Shown piece after piece: positions 1-4,590 of a stretch of 5,531 nt of DNA. A program made the position numbers and the translations under genes. The notes beneath the pieces were generated by a model that saw only the letters and a list, made by a program, of their open reading frames with translations, had not been told where the DNA came from and did not search any database. Source of the stretch: Oscillospiraceae bacterium (GTDB lineage Bacteria; Bacillota_A; Clostridia; Monoglobales; WRBX01); assembly GCA_009784335.1 (NCBI GenBank), contig WRBX01000050.1, positions 1-5,531 of the forward strand, read 5' to 3'. Every line of letters begins with the position of its first letter. Position 1 is the first letter of the stretch.

Positions 1-1
1 G

Positions 2-931
2 CCTATGGCAAAAGATTTAGGCGCGTGCAGTGAGTTCATTAGCGGTGTGAAAAAAGGCAAAACAAACACTATTGAGCTCAGCAAATCTCAGGCATTGGAA
101 TATGCAAAATTTCTTGATAAAGAGTACGATAAAATCGGAATTGACCAAGATAAAAGCGTTTTCCAAATAACTGAAAGCCTTATAGCAGGCGAAAGTATCG
201 ATCTTGATAAGAATTACAAGAAAATTCGCTCTGCCGAGCAAGGCGAGCGCGATGGTGCAGAAATGGCAGGCAGCGAGTTGGGCGATGAAAGCACCGCTCT
301 TACCGCAGGAATCCCCCTCGAGCAGCGGCCAACCAGCTTCGTCACAAAGGAAACGCCGAGCAGCGTTAACCAACACATCAATATCAACAAAGAATATGAG
401 GATGGCACTATCGAGGCGACCATCGAGGCGCAAAATATCGGCGATGGTTCGCTTGGAAACACTTCAACCGTGCAAGATATGACCGGCGAAGGCAAGCGCA
501 ATGCCAATACTCTCGATTACAAGCGCGAAAACGGCAAGCTGATTATTTTCGATAACACCGGCACAAACGATGGCCCAACCGAAGTCGATTTGAATATGGC
601 GGATAAAGATATCGATAAACTCCTCGCCGATATGAAAGCCGCAAAAGAGGCAGGGAAAATGACAGGCAAAGAGGAAATGGATATATTCGATGAGCTCGTC
701 GCTATTCAAAAAGAGAAAAATGAGCTAGATGTTTTGACTGGTCCGTGGAAAAACGGCAATGGCAGAATTTCTCTGCGAGAAGCGGGCCCCAGAATAACAA
801 GCATCACTAACCGCGAAAGATTGCTAAGCGAAACCCTAAAAGATAAAGTAGGCGGCGACTTAATCGCAAAAATCACCAACTCGGTGGTTAAAACAGTGAC
901 GACTAAAACTCAAGGATTTGGGCTGGAATAA
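2..931 (+). CDS. Unrecognised acidic soluble protein, probably 5'-truncated by the window edge
   Basis: I do not recognise this protein. The frame is open to the left edge; the first ATG is at base 5, but only four bases precede it, so no ribosome site can be judged and the true start may lie outside. From that ATG it is 308 residues and ends in TAA. There is no signal peptide or membrane segment. The chain is rich in Asp, Glu, Lys and Thr. Residues about 75-165 look low in complexity and probably disordered. Residues about 195-240 are helix-like and charged (DKDIDKLLADMKAAKEAGK). The C-terminal ~60 residues look more folded, with NGNGRISLREAGPRIT and a final KTQGFGLE. Its base composition is more balanced than that of the AT-rich genes downstream. 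It ends just before the first palindrome array. A mobile-element accessory protein is possible from context only. Confidence 0.7.
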   Translation, partial: PMAKDLGACSEFISGVKKGKTNTIELSKSQALEYAKFLDKEYDKIGIDQDKSVFQITESLIAGESIDLDKNYKKIRSAEQGERDGAEMAGSELGDESTALTAGIPLEQRPTSFVTKETPSSVNQHININKEYEDGTIEATIEAQNIGDGSLGNTSTVQDMTGEGKRNANTLDYKRENGKLIIFDNTGTNDGPTEVDLNMADKDIDKLLADMKAAKEAGKMTGKEEMDIFDELVAIQKEKNELDVLTGPWKNGNGRISLREAGPRITSITNRERLLSETLKDKVGGDLIAKITNSVVKTVTTKTQGFGLE

Positions 932-938
932 TAATAAA

Positions 939-981
939 TGGACCCAAATGAGTCCACATGAGTGAACCCAAACGAGTCCGC
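939..981. repeat. Palindrome array A, two ~24-nt units
   Basis: Two imperfect palindromes lie between the first gene and the first small gene. Unit 1 is a tggac/gtcca stem around an A-rich loop (939-956). Unit 2 runs from gtgaac to gtccgc (963-981). The AAA cores are 24 nt apart. The same unit type recurs at 1169-1278 and 2071-2180. Confidence 0.7.
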
Positions 982-1020
982 AACCGGCCGCGCTAATATT
1001 TGAAGAAGGAGATGATTAAA

Positions 1021-1170
1021 ATGACAGTTAAGGAAATCCGAGAAATCAGAGAAAAAATGGCATTGAAAATGCAAGGAATGAATGCGCAAGAAATTAACAA
1101 ATCTTGCAAAGGGGCGGACAAATTTCAAAAGAAAGTGGAAGAAATCCGCAGGAAAAAGGAAATGGCATAG
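1021..1170 (+). CDS. Small charged protein, orphan paralogue of the PIN-associated antitoxin-like protein
   Basis: This gene encodes 49 residues, from ATG to TAG. A strong ribosome site, gaaggaga, lies about 7 bases before the ATG. The product starts MTVKEIREIREKMALKMQGM and ends EEIRRKKEMA; it is highly charged and predicted helical. Its N-terminal EIREIR and C-terminal ten residues match the 50-residue protein encoded at 1918-2070, where the matching stretches read EEIRAIK and EEIRRKKEMA, so the two are paralogues. Small EIRAIR-type proteins are commonly found just after PIN-domain genes of the same sort as 1425-1916 and are taken as antitoxins. Here no toxin gene lies upstream, only a palindrome array and a short tail resembling the toxin's last codons. 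It may neutralise the neighbouring toxin, or be a leftover. Confidence 0.7.
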   Translation: MTVKEIREIREKMALKMQGMNAQEINKSCKGADKFQKKVEEIRRKKEMA

Positions 1171-1278
1171 CGGACTGAAACGAGTCCGCTGAGTGAACCC
1201 AAACGAGTCCACATGAGTGGACCGAAACGAGCCCACCGGGGTGAACCGAAACGAGTTCAAAAGGACTGATATTAGTCC
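1169..1278. repeat. Palindrome array B, five units with ~24-nt spacing
   Basis: AAA cores at 1178, 1201, 1225 and 1249 are spaced 23-24 nt, followed by a variant unit (ggact-gatatt-agtcc) at 1263-1278. Stems vary in matched pairs: agcggact/agtccgct in unit 1 (overlapping the stop codon of the small gene), tgaac/gttca in unit 4, ggact/agtcc in unit 5. Units 2 and 3 carry one mismatch each. There are no unique spacers, so this is not a CRISPR array. Confidence 0.8.
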
Positions 1279-1305
1279 ACCAACATTGTTTAAATTATAT
1301 TTATA
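1238..1305. repeat. Long direct repeat, copy 1 (67 of 68 bases match copy 2)
   Basis: This stretch starts at the gggg before the last full palindrome and ends in gtttaaattatatttata. By eye it aligns with 2140-2207 at a constant offset of 902 with one difference (a1259 against g2161). It marks the end of each small-gene cassette. Confidence 0.85.
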
Positions 1306-1313
1306 TAAAAAAT

Positions 1314-1401
1314 TTATTTCGCAATTAATGGTCGCTTCGCTCCCATTTTTAGCGGTAAAATTTTGTGCTTAAGTAAATTGCTTTCAGCAATTTACTATAA
1401 G
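1314..1401. mobile_element. Possible 88-bp insertion flanked by 9-bp direct repeats
   Basis: The 9-mer ataaaaaat occurs at 1305-1313 and again at 1402-1410. The pilin-like gene downstream has the same AT-rich leader with the 9-mer only once (3085-3093), which looks like an empty site. The insert holds a 10-bp hairpin (1372-1396) and the block gtcgcttcgctccc, but no clear terminal inverted repeat. The AT-rich context makes chance possible. Confidence 0.4.
1372..1396 (+). promoter_or_regulatory. Perfect 10-bp stem-loop upstream of the PIN toxin gene
   Basis: agtaaattgc and gcaatttact pair perfectly around a 5-nt loop (tttca). No T-run follows on the + strand, so it is not a standard terminator. 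It lies 28 bases before the toxin's ATG and, if transcribed, would be in its leader. A role in mRNA stability or attenuation is inference. Confidence 0.5.
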
Positions 1402-1435
1402 ATAAAAAATATTTAAAAGAAAGGATGAGAAACAT
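1402..1435 (+). repeat. Duplicated leader, copy at the PIN toxin gene
   Basis: These 34 bases are identical to 3085-3118 in front of the first pilin-like gene. They cover an AT-rich block, the agaaagg ribosome site and ATGAGAAAC. The identity stops where the pilin gene has ATG and the toxin gene has ATC (1434-1436). Confidence 0.85.
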
Positions 1436-1916
1436 CAAAAAGCCTAAAATATACCTTGATACCAGTGTAATTGGCTATCTTCATCAAGAAACTCAGCCGG
1501 AAAAAATGCAAGATACCTTAAAATTATGGGAAAAAATCAAGCAAGGCGAATATGAAGTGGTCCTATCCCAACTAGTATTCGATGAAATATCCAGAACAAG
1601 AAACGAAGAAATAAAAGAAATCATGCTTGGATTCATCGCCGAAATTGATTACAAAAAAATCGAGGTAACCGAAGAAGTTAAGAAAATCTCTGATTTAGTA
1701 ATGCAAAACCATATTCTAACGCAAAAAAGCATAGACGATAGCCTACATATCGGCTGCGCAATTATAGCAGAATGTGATGCAATTGTTTCGTGGAACTTCA
1801 AGCACCTGGTTAATATTAGAACGATTAACGGAGTTCGAGCAATTGCCACAATGTGTGGATATAATAATATGAATATAGTGCAACCAACAATGCTAATCCA
1901 AGAGGAGGATGATTAA
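1425..1916 (+). CDS. PIN-domain ribonuclease, VapC-like toxin of a toxin-antitoxin pair
   Basis: This 163-residue protein has the layout of a single PIN domain, a Mg-dependent ribonuclease fold. Acidic residues fall where the family needs them: D12 in KIYLDTSVIGYL, E54 in LVFDEIS, D105 in DDSLHIG and D118 in ECDAIVSWNFKHLVN. The C-terminal NGVRAI...NIVQPTML block is typical of the VapC-like subgroup whose antitoxin gene lies downstream rather than upstream. Its last codons (EEDD, TAA) contain the aggagg ribosome site of the next gene, which begins one base after the stop, so the two are probably translationally coupled. The start must be ATG 1425 or non-standard, because D12 lies close by and the next ATG is codon 28. 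The agaaagg site abuts that ATG with no spacer, which predicts weak translation. The usual role is RNA cleavage when the antitoxin is lost; the RNA target cannot be inferred. Confidence 0.87.
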   Translation: MRNIKKPKIYLDTSVIGYLHQETQPEKMQDTLKLWEKIKQGEYEVVLSQLVFDEISRTRNEEIKEIMLGFIAEIDYKKIEVTEEVKKISDLVMQNHILTQKSIDDSLHIGCAIIAECDAIVSWNFKHLVNIRTINGVRAIATMCGYNNMNIVQPTMLIQEEDD

Positions 1917-1917
1917 A

Positions 1918-2070
1918 ATGTCTATTGAAGAAATCAGAGCAATAAAAAGAAAAATCGACGAAGAGCTTGGCAAAAACTCTTTCGAAGTTATGCAAAAACG
2001 CTTCAGCAAAAGCACCGAGGATGCCGAAAAACGGATTGAAGAAATCCGCAGGAAAAAAGAAATGGCATAG
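1918..2070 (+). CDS. Small antitoxin-like partner of the PIN toxin
   Basis: This gene encodes 50 residues, from ATG to TAG, starting one base after the toxin's stop codon. Its ribosome site (agaggagg) is embedded in the toxin's last codons. The product begins MSIEEIRAIKRKIDEELGKN and ends EEIRRKKEMA; it is charged, probably all helical, and has no cysteine. EIRAI-type small proteins directly after PIN genes are a recurring arrangement and are generally viewed as antitoxins that bind the toxin. No DNA-binding fold is obvious, so autoregulation through it is uncertain. It is paralogous to the protein at 1021-1170, with best identity at the two ends and divergence in the middle, where toxin specificity might lie. 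A palindrome array follows immediately. Confidence 0.8.
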   Translation: MSIEEIRAIKRKIDEELGKNSFEVMQKRFSKSTEDAEKRIEEIRRKKEMA

Positions 2071-2180
2071 TGGACCGAAATGAGTTCACATGAGTGAACC
2101 CAAACTAGTTCACCAGAGTGAACTGAAACAGAGTCCACTGGGGTGAACCGAAACGAGTTCGAAAGGACTGATATTAGTCC
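2071..2180. repeat. Palindrome array C, five units with ~24-nt spacing
   Basis: AAA cores at 2078, 2102, 2126 and 2151 are followed by a variant unit at 2165-2180. Unit 2 has a perfect gtgaac/gttcac stem. Unit 3 pairs agtgaact with agtccact at seven of eight positions. The array aligns unit by unit with array B but differs mostly in the first three units, while the end is nearly identical. Confidence 0.8.
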
Positions 2181-2207
2181 ACCAACATTGTTTAAATTAT
2201 ATTTATA
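2140..2207. repeat. Long direct repeat, copy 2
   Basis: Partner of 1238-1305 (67 of 68 bases). It ends 24 bases before the start codon of the secreted repeat protein and so probably forms part of that gene's upstream region. Confidence 0.85.
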
Positions 2208-2231
2208 ATAGAAGAAATCTAGGGGAAAAAA

Positions 2232-3059
2232 ATGAAGAAGAGAAATAGTTTAAGGAAAGCGTTGATGACACTTGCTGCCGGAGTTAGCCTTTTTGGCACG
2301 ACTACATTTTCGCAAGCGCAGAATTATAATGATACTAATCATCAATATCAAAATTGGGTTAATCAAGAAAAACAGTATTATAATGAAATGAATCAGTATT
2401 TTCAGAATATTGATAACGCAAATAAAGCATATTCTAACGAGATAAATAGGCAGTATCAAAATGGCGATAATGCTCAAAAAGCATATTACAATGAAATAAA
2501 TCGCTACTATCAAAATTGGGAGAATGCTAATAAAGCCTACTATAATGAAGTTAATAATTACTATCAGAATATTGAAAATGCAAACAAAGCATATTACAAC
2601 GAAATAAATAGGGATTATCAAAATTGGGAGAATGCGAACAAAGCATACTATAATGAAATTAATAGGCAGAATCAACATTGGGAAAATGCCAATAAACAAT
2701 ACTTCAACGAAATGAATCGCCACTATCAAAACATAGAAAACGCAAACAAAGCATATTTTAACGAAAATAATAGAGAATATCAAAATTGGGATAACGCAGT
2801 TAAAGCATATTTCAACGAGATTAATCGGCAGTATCAATTTATGGAGAATTCAAGAAAAGCATACATAAATCACATACAAAACCAGTTTAATAATCAAATG
2901 AATTGGCGCAAGGCAAATATTAACGAGTGGAACAGAGAAAATGAGAATGCTGAAAACGCAAGAAAAGCAGCAATCAATGAACAAAGAAGATTAGAGCAGC
3001 AAAGAATTGATGAGCAAAAAGCAAGGCAAAATGCTGCAAGAAATGGCTATAGGCCTTAA
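2232..3059 (+). CDS. Secreted Asn/Gln/Tyr-rich protein of thirteen 18-residue repeats
   Basis: This 275-residue protein starts with a clear signal peptide: a basic MKKRNSLRK, a hydrophobic core LMTLAAGVSLFG, and a likely cut after A29 (SQA). The ribosome site is agggg, 6 bases before ATG. From residue 33 to about 266 the chain follows an exact 18-residue period with no insertions (NE or equivalent at 33, 51, 69 and so on to 249). The consensus is NEINRxYQN[WI]ENANKAYY. Units 2-10 are clear and the last three degenerate. The repeats contain no Cys, no Pro and one Gly. The C-terminal 30 residues are Arg/Gln-rich. There is no LPXTG motif, lipobox or C-terminal membrane helix, so it is released or held non-covalently. 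I do not recognise the family. Eighteen residues equal five helical turns, so a long straight helix fits; an amyloid- or matrix-like role suggested by N/Q/Y content is the alternative. It lies 57 bases ahead of the transfer genes. Confidence 0.85.
   Translation: MKKRNSLRKALMTLAAGVSLFGTTTFSQAQNYNDTNHQYQNWVNQEKQYYNEMNQYFQNIDNANKAYSNEINRQYQNGDNAQKAYYNEINRYYQNWENANKAYYNEVNNYYQNIENANKAYYNEINRDYQNWENANKAYYNEINRQNQHWENANKQYFNEMNRHYQNIENANKAYFNENNREYQNWDNAVKAYFNEINRQYQFMENSRKAYINHIQNQFNNQMNWRKANINEWNRENENAENARKAAINEQRRLEQQRIDEQKARQNAARNGYRP
2382..2867 (+). repeat. 54-bp coding tandem repeats, nine clear units
   Basis: These bases encode residues 51-212 of the secreted protein as nine 54-bp units. 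Codons differ between units (for example aataaa, aacaaa and aacaag-type variation), so the units are old or were kept by protein-level selection rather than being recent exact copies. Confidence 0.85.
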
Positions 3060-3084
3060 AACTCGTTTAAATATATATTTATAT

Positions 3085-3118
3085 ATAAAAAATATTTAAA
3101 AGAAAGGATGAGAAACAT
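3085..3118 (+). repeat. Duplicated leader, copy at the first pilin-like gene
   Basis: Identical over 34 bases to 1402-1435. Just upstream, tttaaatat (3066-3074) and atatttaaa (3092-3100) form an AT-rich inverted repeat, giving a 48-base spacer made almost only of A and T that may hold a promoter; no convincing -35/-10 pair was found. Confidence 0.85.
3103..3108 (+). promoter_or_regulatory. Ribosome-binding site that favours the start at 3117
   Basis: aaagga lies 8 bases before ATG 3117, an ideal distance, but touches ATG 3108. The second ATG is therefore the likelier start and gives a standard MKKFF signal-like N-terminus. Confidence 0.65.
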
Positions 3119-3434
3119 GAAAAAGTTTTTCACAAAAGTAGCACCTGCAGCTTTAGCTGTAGTTGCAATGGGTGTGCCTACATTAGCAGCAGGCATCGGG
3201 TTCACTATGCCAAAGGTCTTAATCTCTGTAATTGGGATGATGATGACAGCCTTCCAATTTATTGGTGTAGCAACCGTTATTTTTGGTGCAATCCAAATGG
3301 GATTTGCATTTAAAAATGACGATGCCGATGGAAAAACCAAAGGCATGCGTGCGGCGCTCTCCGGCGCAATCGTATATGCGGTTGGGCTTGGCGGAAGTGT
3401 TTACTTCACAACATCGGGCATCACAAACATTTAA
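3117..3434 (+). CDS. Pilin-like small membrane protein, single two-helix module (VirB2/Maff2-like)
   Basis: This gene encodes 105 residues from ATG 3117; an ATG at 3108 would add MRN. The N-terminus MKKFFTKVAPAALAVVAMG, ending PTLAA, looks like a signal peptide cut near residue 25. Two membrane helices follow, about residues 35-60 and 80-98, joined by a charged turn with FAFKNDDADGKTKGMRAAL. Two hydrophobic helices around a short basic/acidic loop after a signal peptide are the hallmark of VirB2/TrbC-type pilins. The turn also recalls the Maff2 proteins that sit beside VirD4 genes in Firmicutes conjugative elements. Its position at the head of the transfer genes and the strong hairpins after its stop would suit a gene expressed more than its neighbours. 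A pilus subunit is likely but not proven; a membrane channel component is the alternative. Confidence 0.75.
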   Translation: MKKFFTKVAPAALAVVAMGVPTLAAGIGFTMPKVLISVIGMMMTAFQFIGVATVIFGAIQMGFAFKNDDADGKTKGMRAALSGAIVYAVGLGGSVYFTTSGITNI

Positions 3435-3440
3435 GAAAAA

Positions 3441-3460
3441 GAGAACCCGTTTGGGTTCTC
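3441..3460. terminator. Strong hairpin after the first pilin-like gene
   Basis: gagaaccc and gggttctc pair perfectly (8 bp) around a gttt loop, seven bases after the stop codon. No T-run follows on the + strand, so on that strand it more likely protects the mRNA 3' end or attenuates. On the - strand it is followed by a T-rich stretch and would make a fair terminator, but no minus-strand gene is seen. Confidence 0.5.
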
Positions 3461-3552
3461 TGCGGAAGTAAAATTCCCCTCCGCCGGAGGGGTGGCAGGC
3501 GTAGCCTGACGGGGTGGTTTCTTTTTGCGTGCCCCAAACTTCCGCAGAGAAC
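3455..3552. repeat. 98-bp inverted-repeat element with a GC-rich core
   Basis: A perfect 15-bp inverted repeat (gttctctgcggaagt at 3455-3469, acttccgcagagaac at 3538-3552) encloses 68 bases. The core holds two further hairpins: ccctcc/ggaggg around gcc (3477-3491), and caggc/gcctg around gta (3496-3508), followed by acggggtggtttc. The core is much richer in GC than its surroundings. The left arm overlaps the hairpin at 3441-3460, so both cannot form at once. It resembles a small mobile intergenic repeat; no flanking target duplication was found. Confidence 0.7.
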
Positions 3553-3560
3553 TTTATTGA

Positions 3561-3566
3561 AAGGAG
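3561..3566 (+). promoter_or_regulatory. Ribosome-binding site that favours the start at 3576
   Basis: aaggag lies 9 bases before ATG 3576 but directly abuts ATG 3567, the same arrangement as at 3103-3117. The later ATG, giving MKKILIKFLP, is preferred. Confidence 0.65.
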
Positions 3567-3575
3567 ATGAACAAA

Positions 3576-4136
3576 ATGAAAAAGATTTTGATTAAGTTTT
3601 TGCCAGTGATGTTCATTGCCTTTTTCTATGCGCTGCCTGTTTCGGCAGCAACTGATCCATGGGATTTATTCGTTAAAATAATTGCGCCGGCAATTGCATG
3701 GGTAGGGTTTATGACAGTTATTTTTGGAGCGGCTCAAATGGGCTTTGCTTTTCGCTCAGATGAAGCAGAAGAAAAAAGAAAAGCCCTATTAGTAATGATA
3801 AGTGGCGGATTATTGTGGTCGCTATGTTGGGGCGCAATAAATATTATCCAAAAGGCTGATGTTAAAAACCCTAGTGATATTCCGGTTAATAGTAGTGGCG
3901 GGCCGGTAGATGGTGCTGATAGCACAGAAATGGCCAAATTAATTTCGGATATCACTCAGTGGATACCATATTTAGGTTTCTTAGTTATGTTTTGGGGTTT
4001 TTTCGAACTTTCAAAAGCAATGAAATCTGATGACGCAGGCGGCAAACAAAAAGCATTAACAATAATTGTTTCAGGCCTTTGCTTGTGGGGAATAATCCCG
4101 CTTATGAAATGGGTTTTATGGGGAATACCAATTTAA
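3576..4136 (+). CDS. Four-helix transfer protein, tandem duplication of the pilin-like module
   Basis: This gene encodes 186 residues from ATG 3576. A signal peptide ends near PVSAA, with a likely cut before TDPWD. Two copies of one module follow. The first (about residues 31-92) has FGAAQMGFAFRSDEAEEKRKAL between helices; the second (about 124-186) has FFELSKAMKSDDAGGKQKAL. A hydrophilic linker (PSDIPVNSSGGPVDGADS) joins them. The first module's FGAAQMGFAF closely matches FGAIQMGFAF in the protein encoded at 3117-3434, so the two genes share descent. The protein is probably a membrane component of the type IV secretion channel or a fused double pilin. The stop codon overlaps the ribosome site of the next gene, so the two are co-transcribed and likely coupled. 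Confidence 0.75.
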   Translation: MKKILIKFLPVMFIAFFYALPVSAATDPWDLFVKIIAPAIAWVGFMTVIFGAAQMGFAFRSDEAEEKRKALLVMISGGLLWSLCWGAINIIQKADVKNPSDIPVNSSGGPVDGADSTEMAKLISDITQWIPYLGFLVMFWGFFELSKAMKSDDAGGKQKALTIIVSGLCLWGIIPLMKWVLWGIPI

Positions 4137-4149
4137 GGAAGGGACTAAA

Positions 4150-4578
4150 ATGGTTGATCCATTTGCGCTTACAAAAGCATTAGGAAATATTTTTGGAGTG
4201 ATAGGCATTCTATTTATTATTTTTGGTGCGACAGTAATTGCCTCGGGCTATATTGGAACAACCGGTTTAGAACGCGGCTGGGCTTCGCGCAAAAAGCAAG
4301 GATTGATAATGTGCGTGGCAGGTGCTCTTTTATGGTCAACAGCTGAGCTTTCTAAAGCCGCGACTTACACAATTTTCAATGGAGCATGCACAAGTTTTCC
4401 TTTTGTCACAAGATATGCACCTGCTTTGGGGCTTGCACTTATTAGTTTCGGTATTGCGCAAATAGCGTTGCATTGGATAAGCGACAAGTTCGGCGATAGA
4501 ATAATGGGAGTTAGAGTAATTATAGGTGGGGCAATGGTAACGCAAGTTGGCCCTGTAATAGATTTTCTTTTAAGATAG
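4150..4578 (+). CDS. Four-helix membrane protein of the transfer operon
   Basis: This gene encodes 142 residues, with an aaggaaggg ribosome site 6 bases before ATG that overlaps the preceding stop codon. There is no signal peptide. Four hydrophobic stretches are visible, at about residues 12-36, 51-70, 90-110 and 119-141. The order helix, charged loop (GLERGWASRKKQG), helix, then a short Cys-containing link (C80), helix, charged loop (SDKFGDRIMG), helix again gives two copies of the two-helix layout seen in the two upstream proteins, though residue identity is low. Loop residues are basic rather than mixed. It lies 12 bases before the VirD4 gene and is most likely a membrane partner of the coupling protein or channel, by position. 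I cannot assign a named family. Confidence 0.7.
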   Translation: MVDPFALTKALGNIFGVIGILFIIFGATVIASGYIGTTGLERGWASRKKQGLIMCVAGALLWSTAELSKAATYTIFNGACTSFPFVTRYAPALGLALISFGIAQIALHWISDKFGDRIMGVRVIIGGAMVTQVGPVIDFLLR

Positions 4579-4590
4579 AGGTGGAGATAA

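Noticed and set aside
910..1260. Minus-strand reading frame of 116 codons with repeated DSFGFTHVDSF-like peptides (and a similar one at 1893-2138)
   Set aside because: It runs across the palindrome arrays and antisense to the small genes. The repeated peptide follows from the 24-nt repeat being eight codons long. There is no convincing ribosome site.
1168..1269. Readthrough of the TAG stop of the first small gene into an open frame with EPKRVHMSGPKRAHRG-type repeats
   Set aside because: The equivalent readthrough of the paralogue at 2070 meets a stop after eight codons, and unit spacing is not always a multiple of three, so coding is not conserved.
1334..1340. gcttcgc, whose reverse complement gcgaagc is a known very stable DNA mini-hairpin
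   Set aside because: A seven-base match is expected by chance, and no flanking structure supports a role.
939..2180. CRISPR array
   Set aside because: Units are adjacent palindromes separated by repeat-derived bases, with no unique spacers of regular length and no cas genes.
2204..2209. Promoter -10 box (TATAAT) before the secreted repeat protein
   Set aside because: The hexamer is perfect, but no -35 hexamer sits 16-18 bases upstream (accaac at that place). In such AT-rich DNA the match is weak evidence.
2250..2837. Minus-strand frame of 195 codons, very hydrophobic
   Set aside because: It is the antisense of the Asn/Gln/Tyr repeat codons, which read as Ile, Val, Leu and Phe in reverse. 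It has no independent support.
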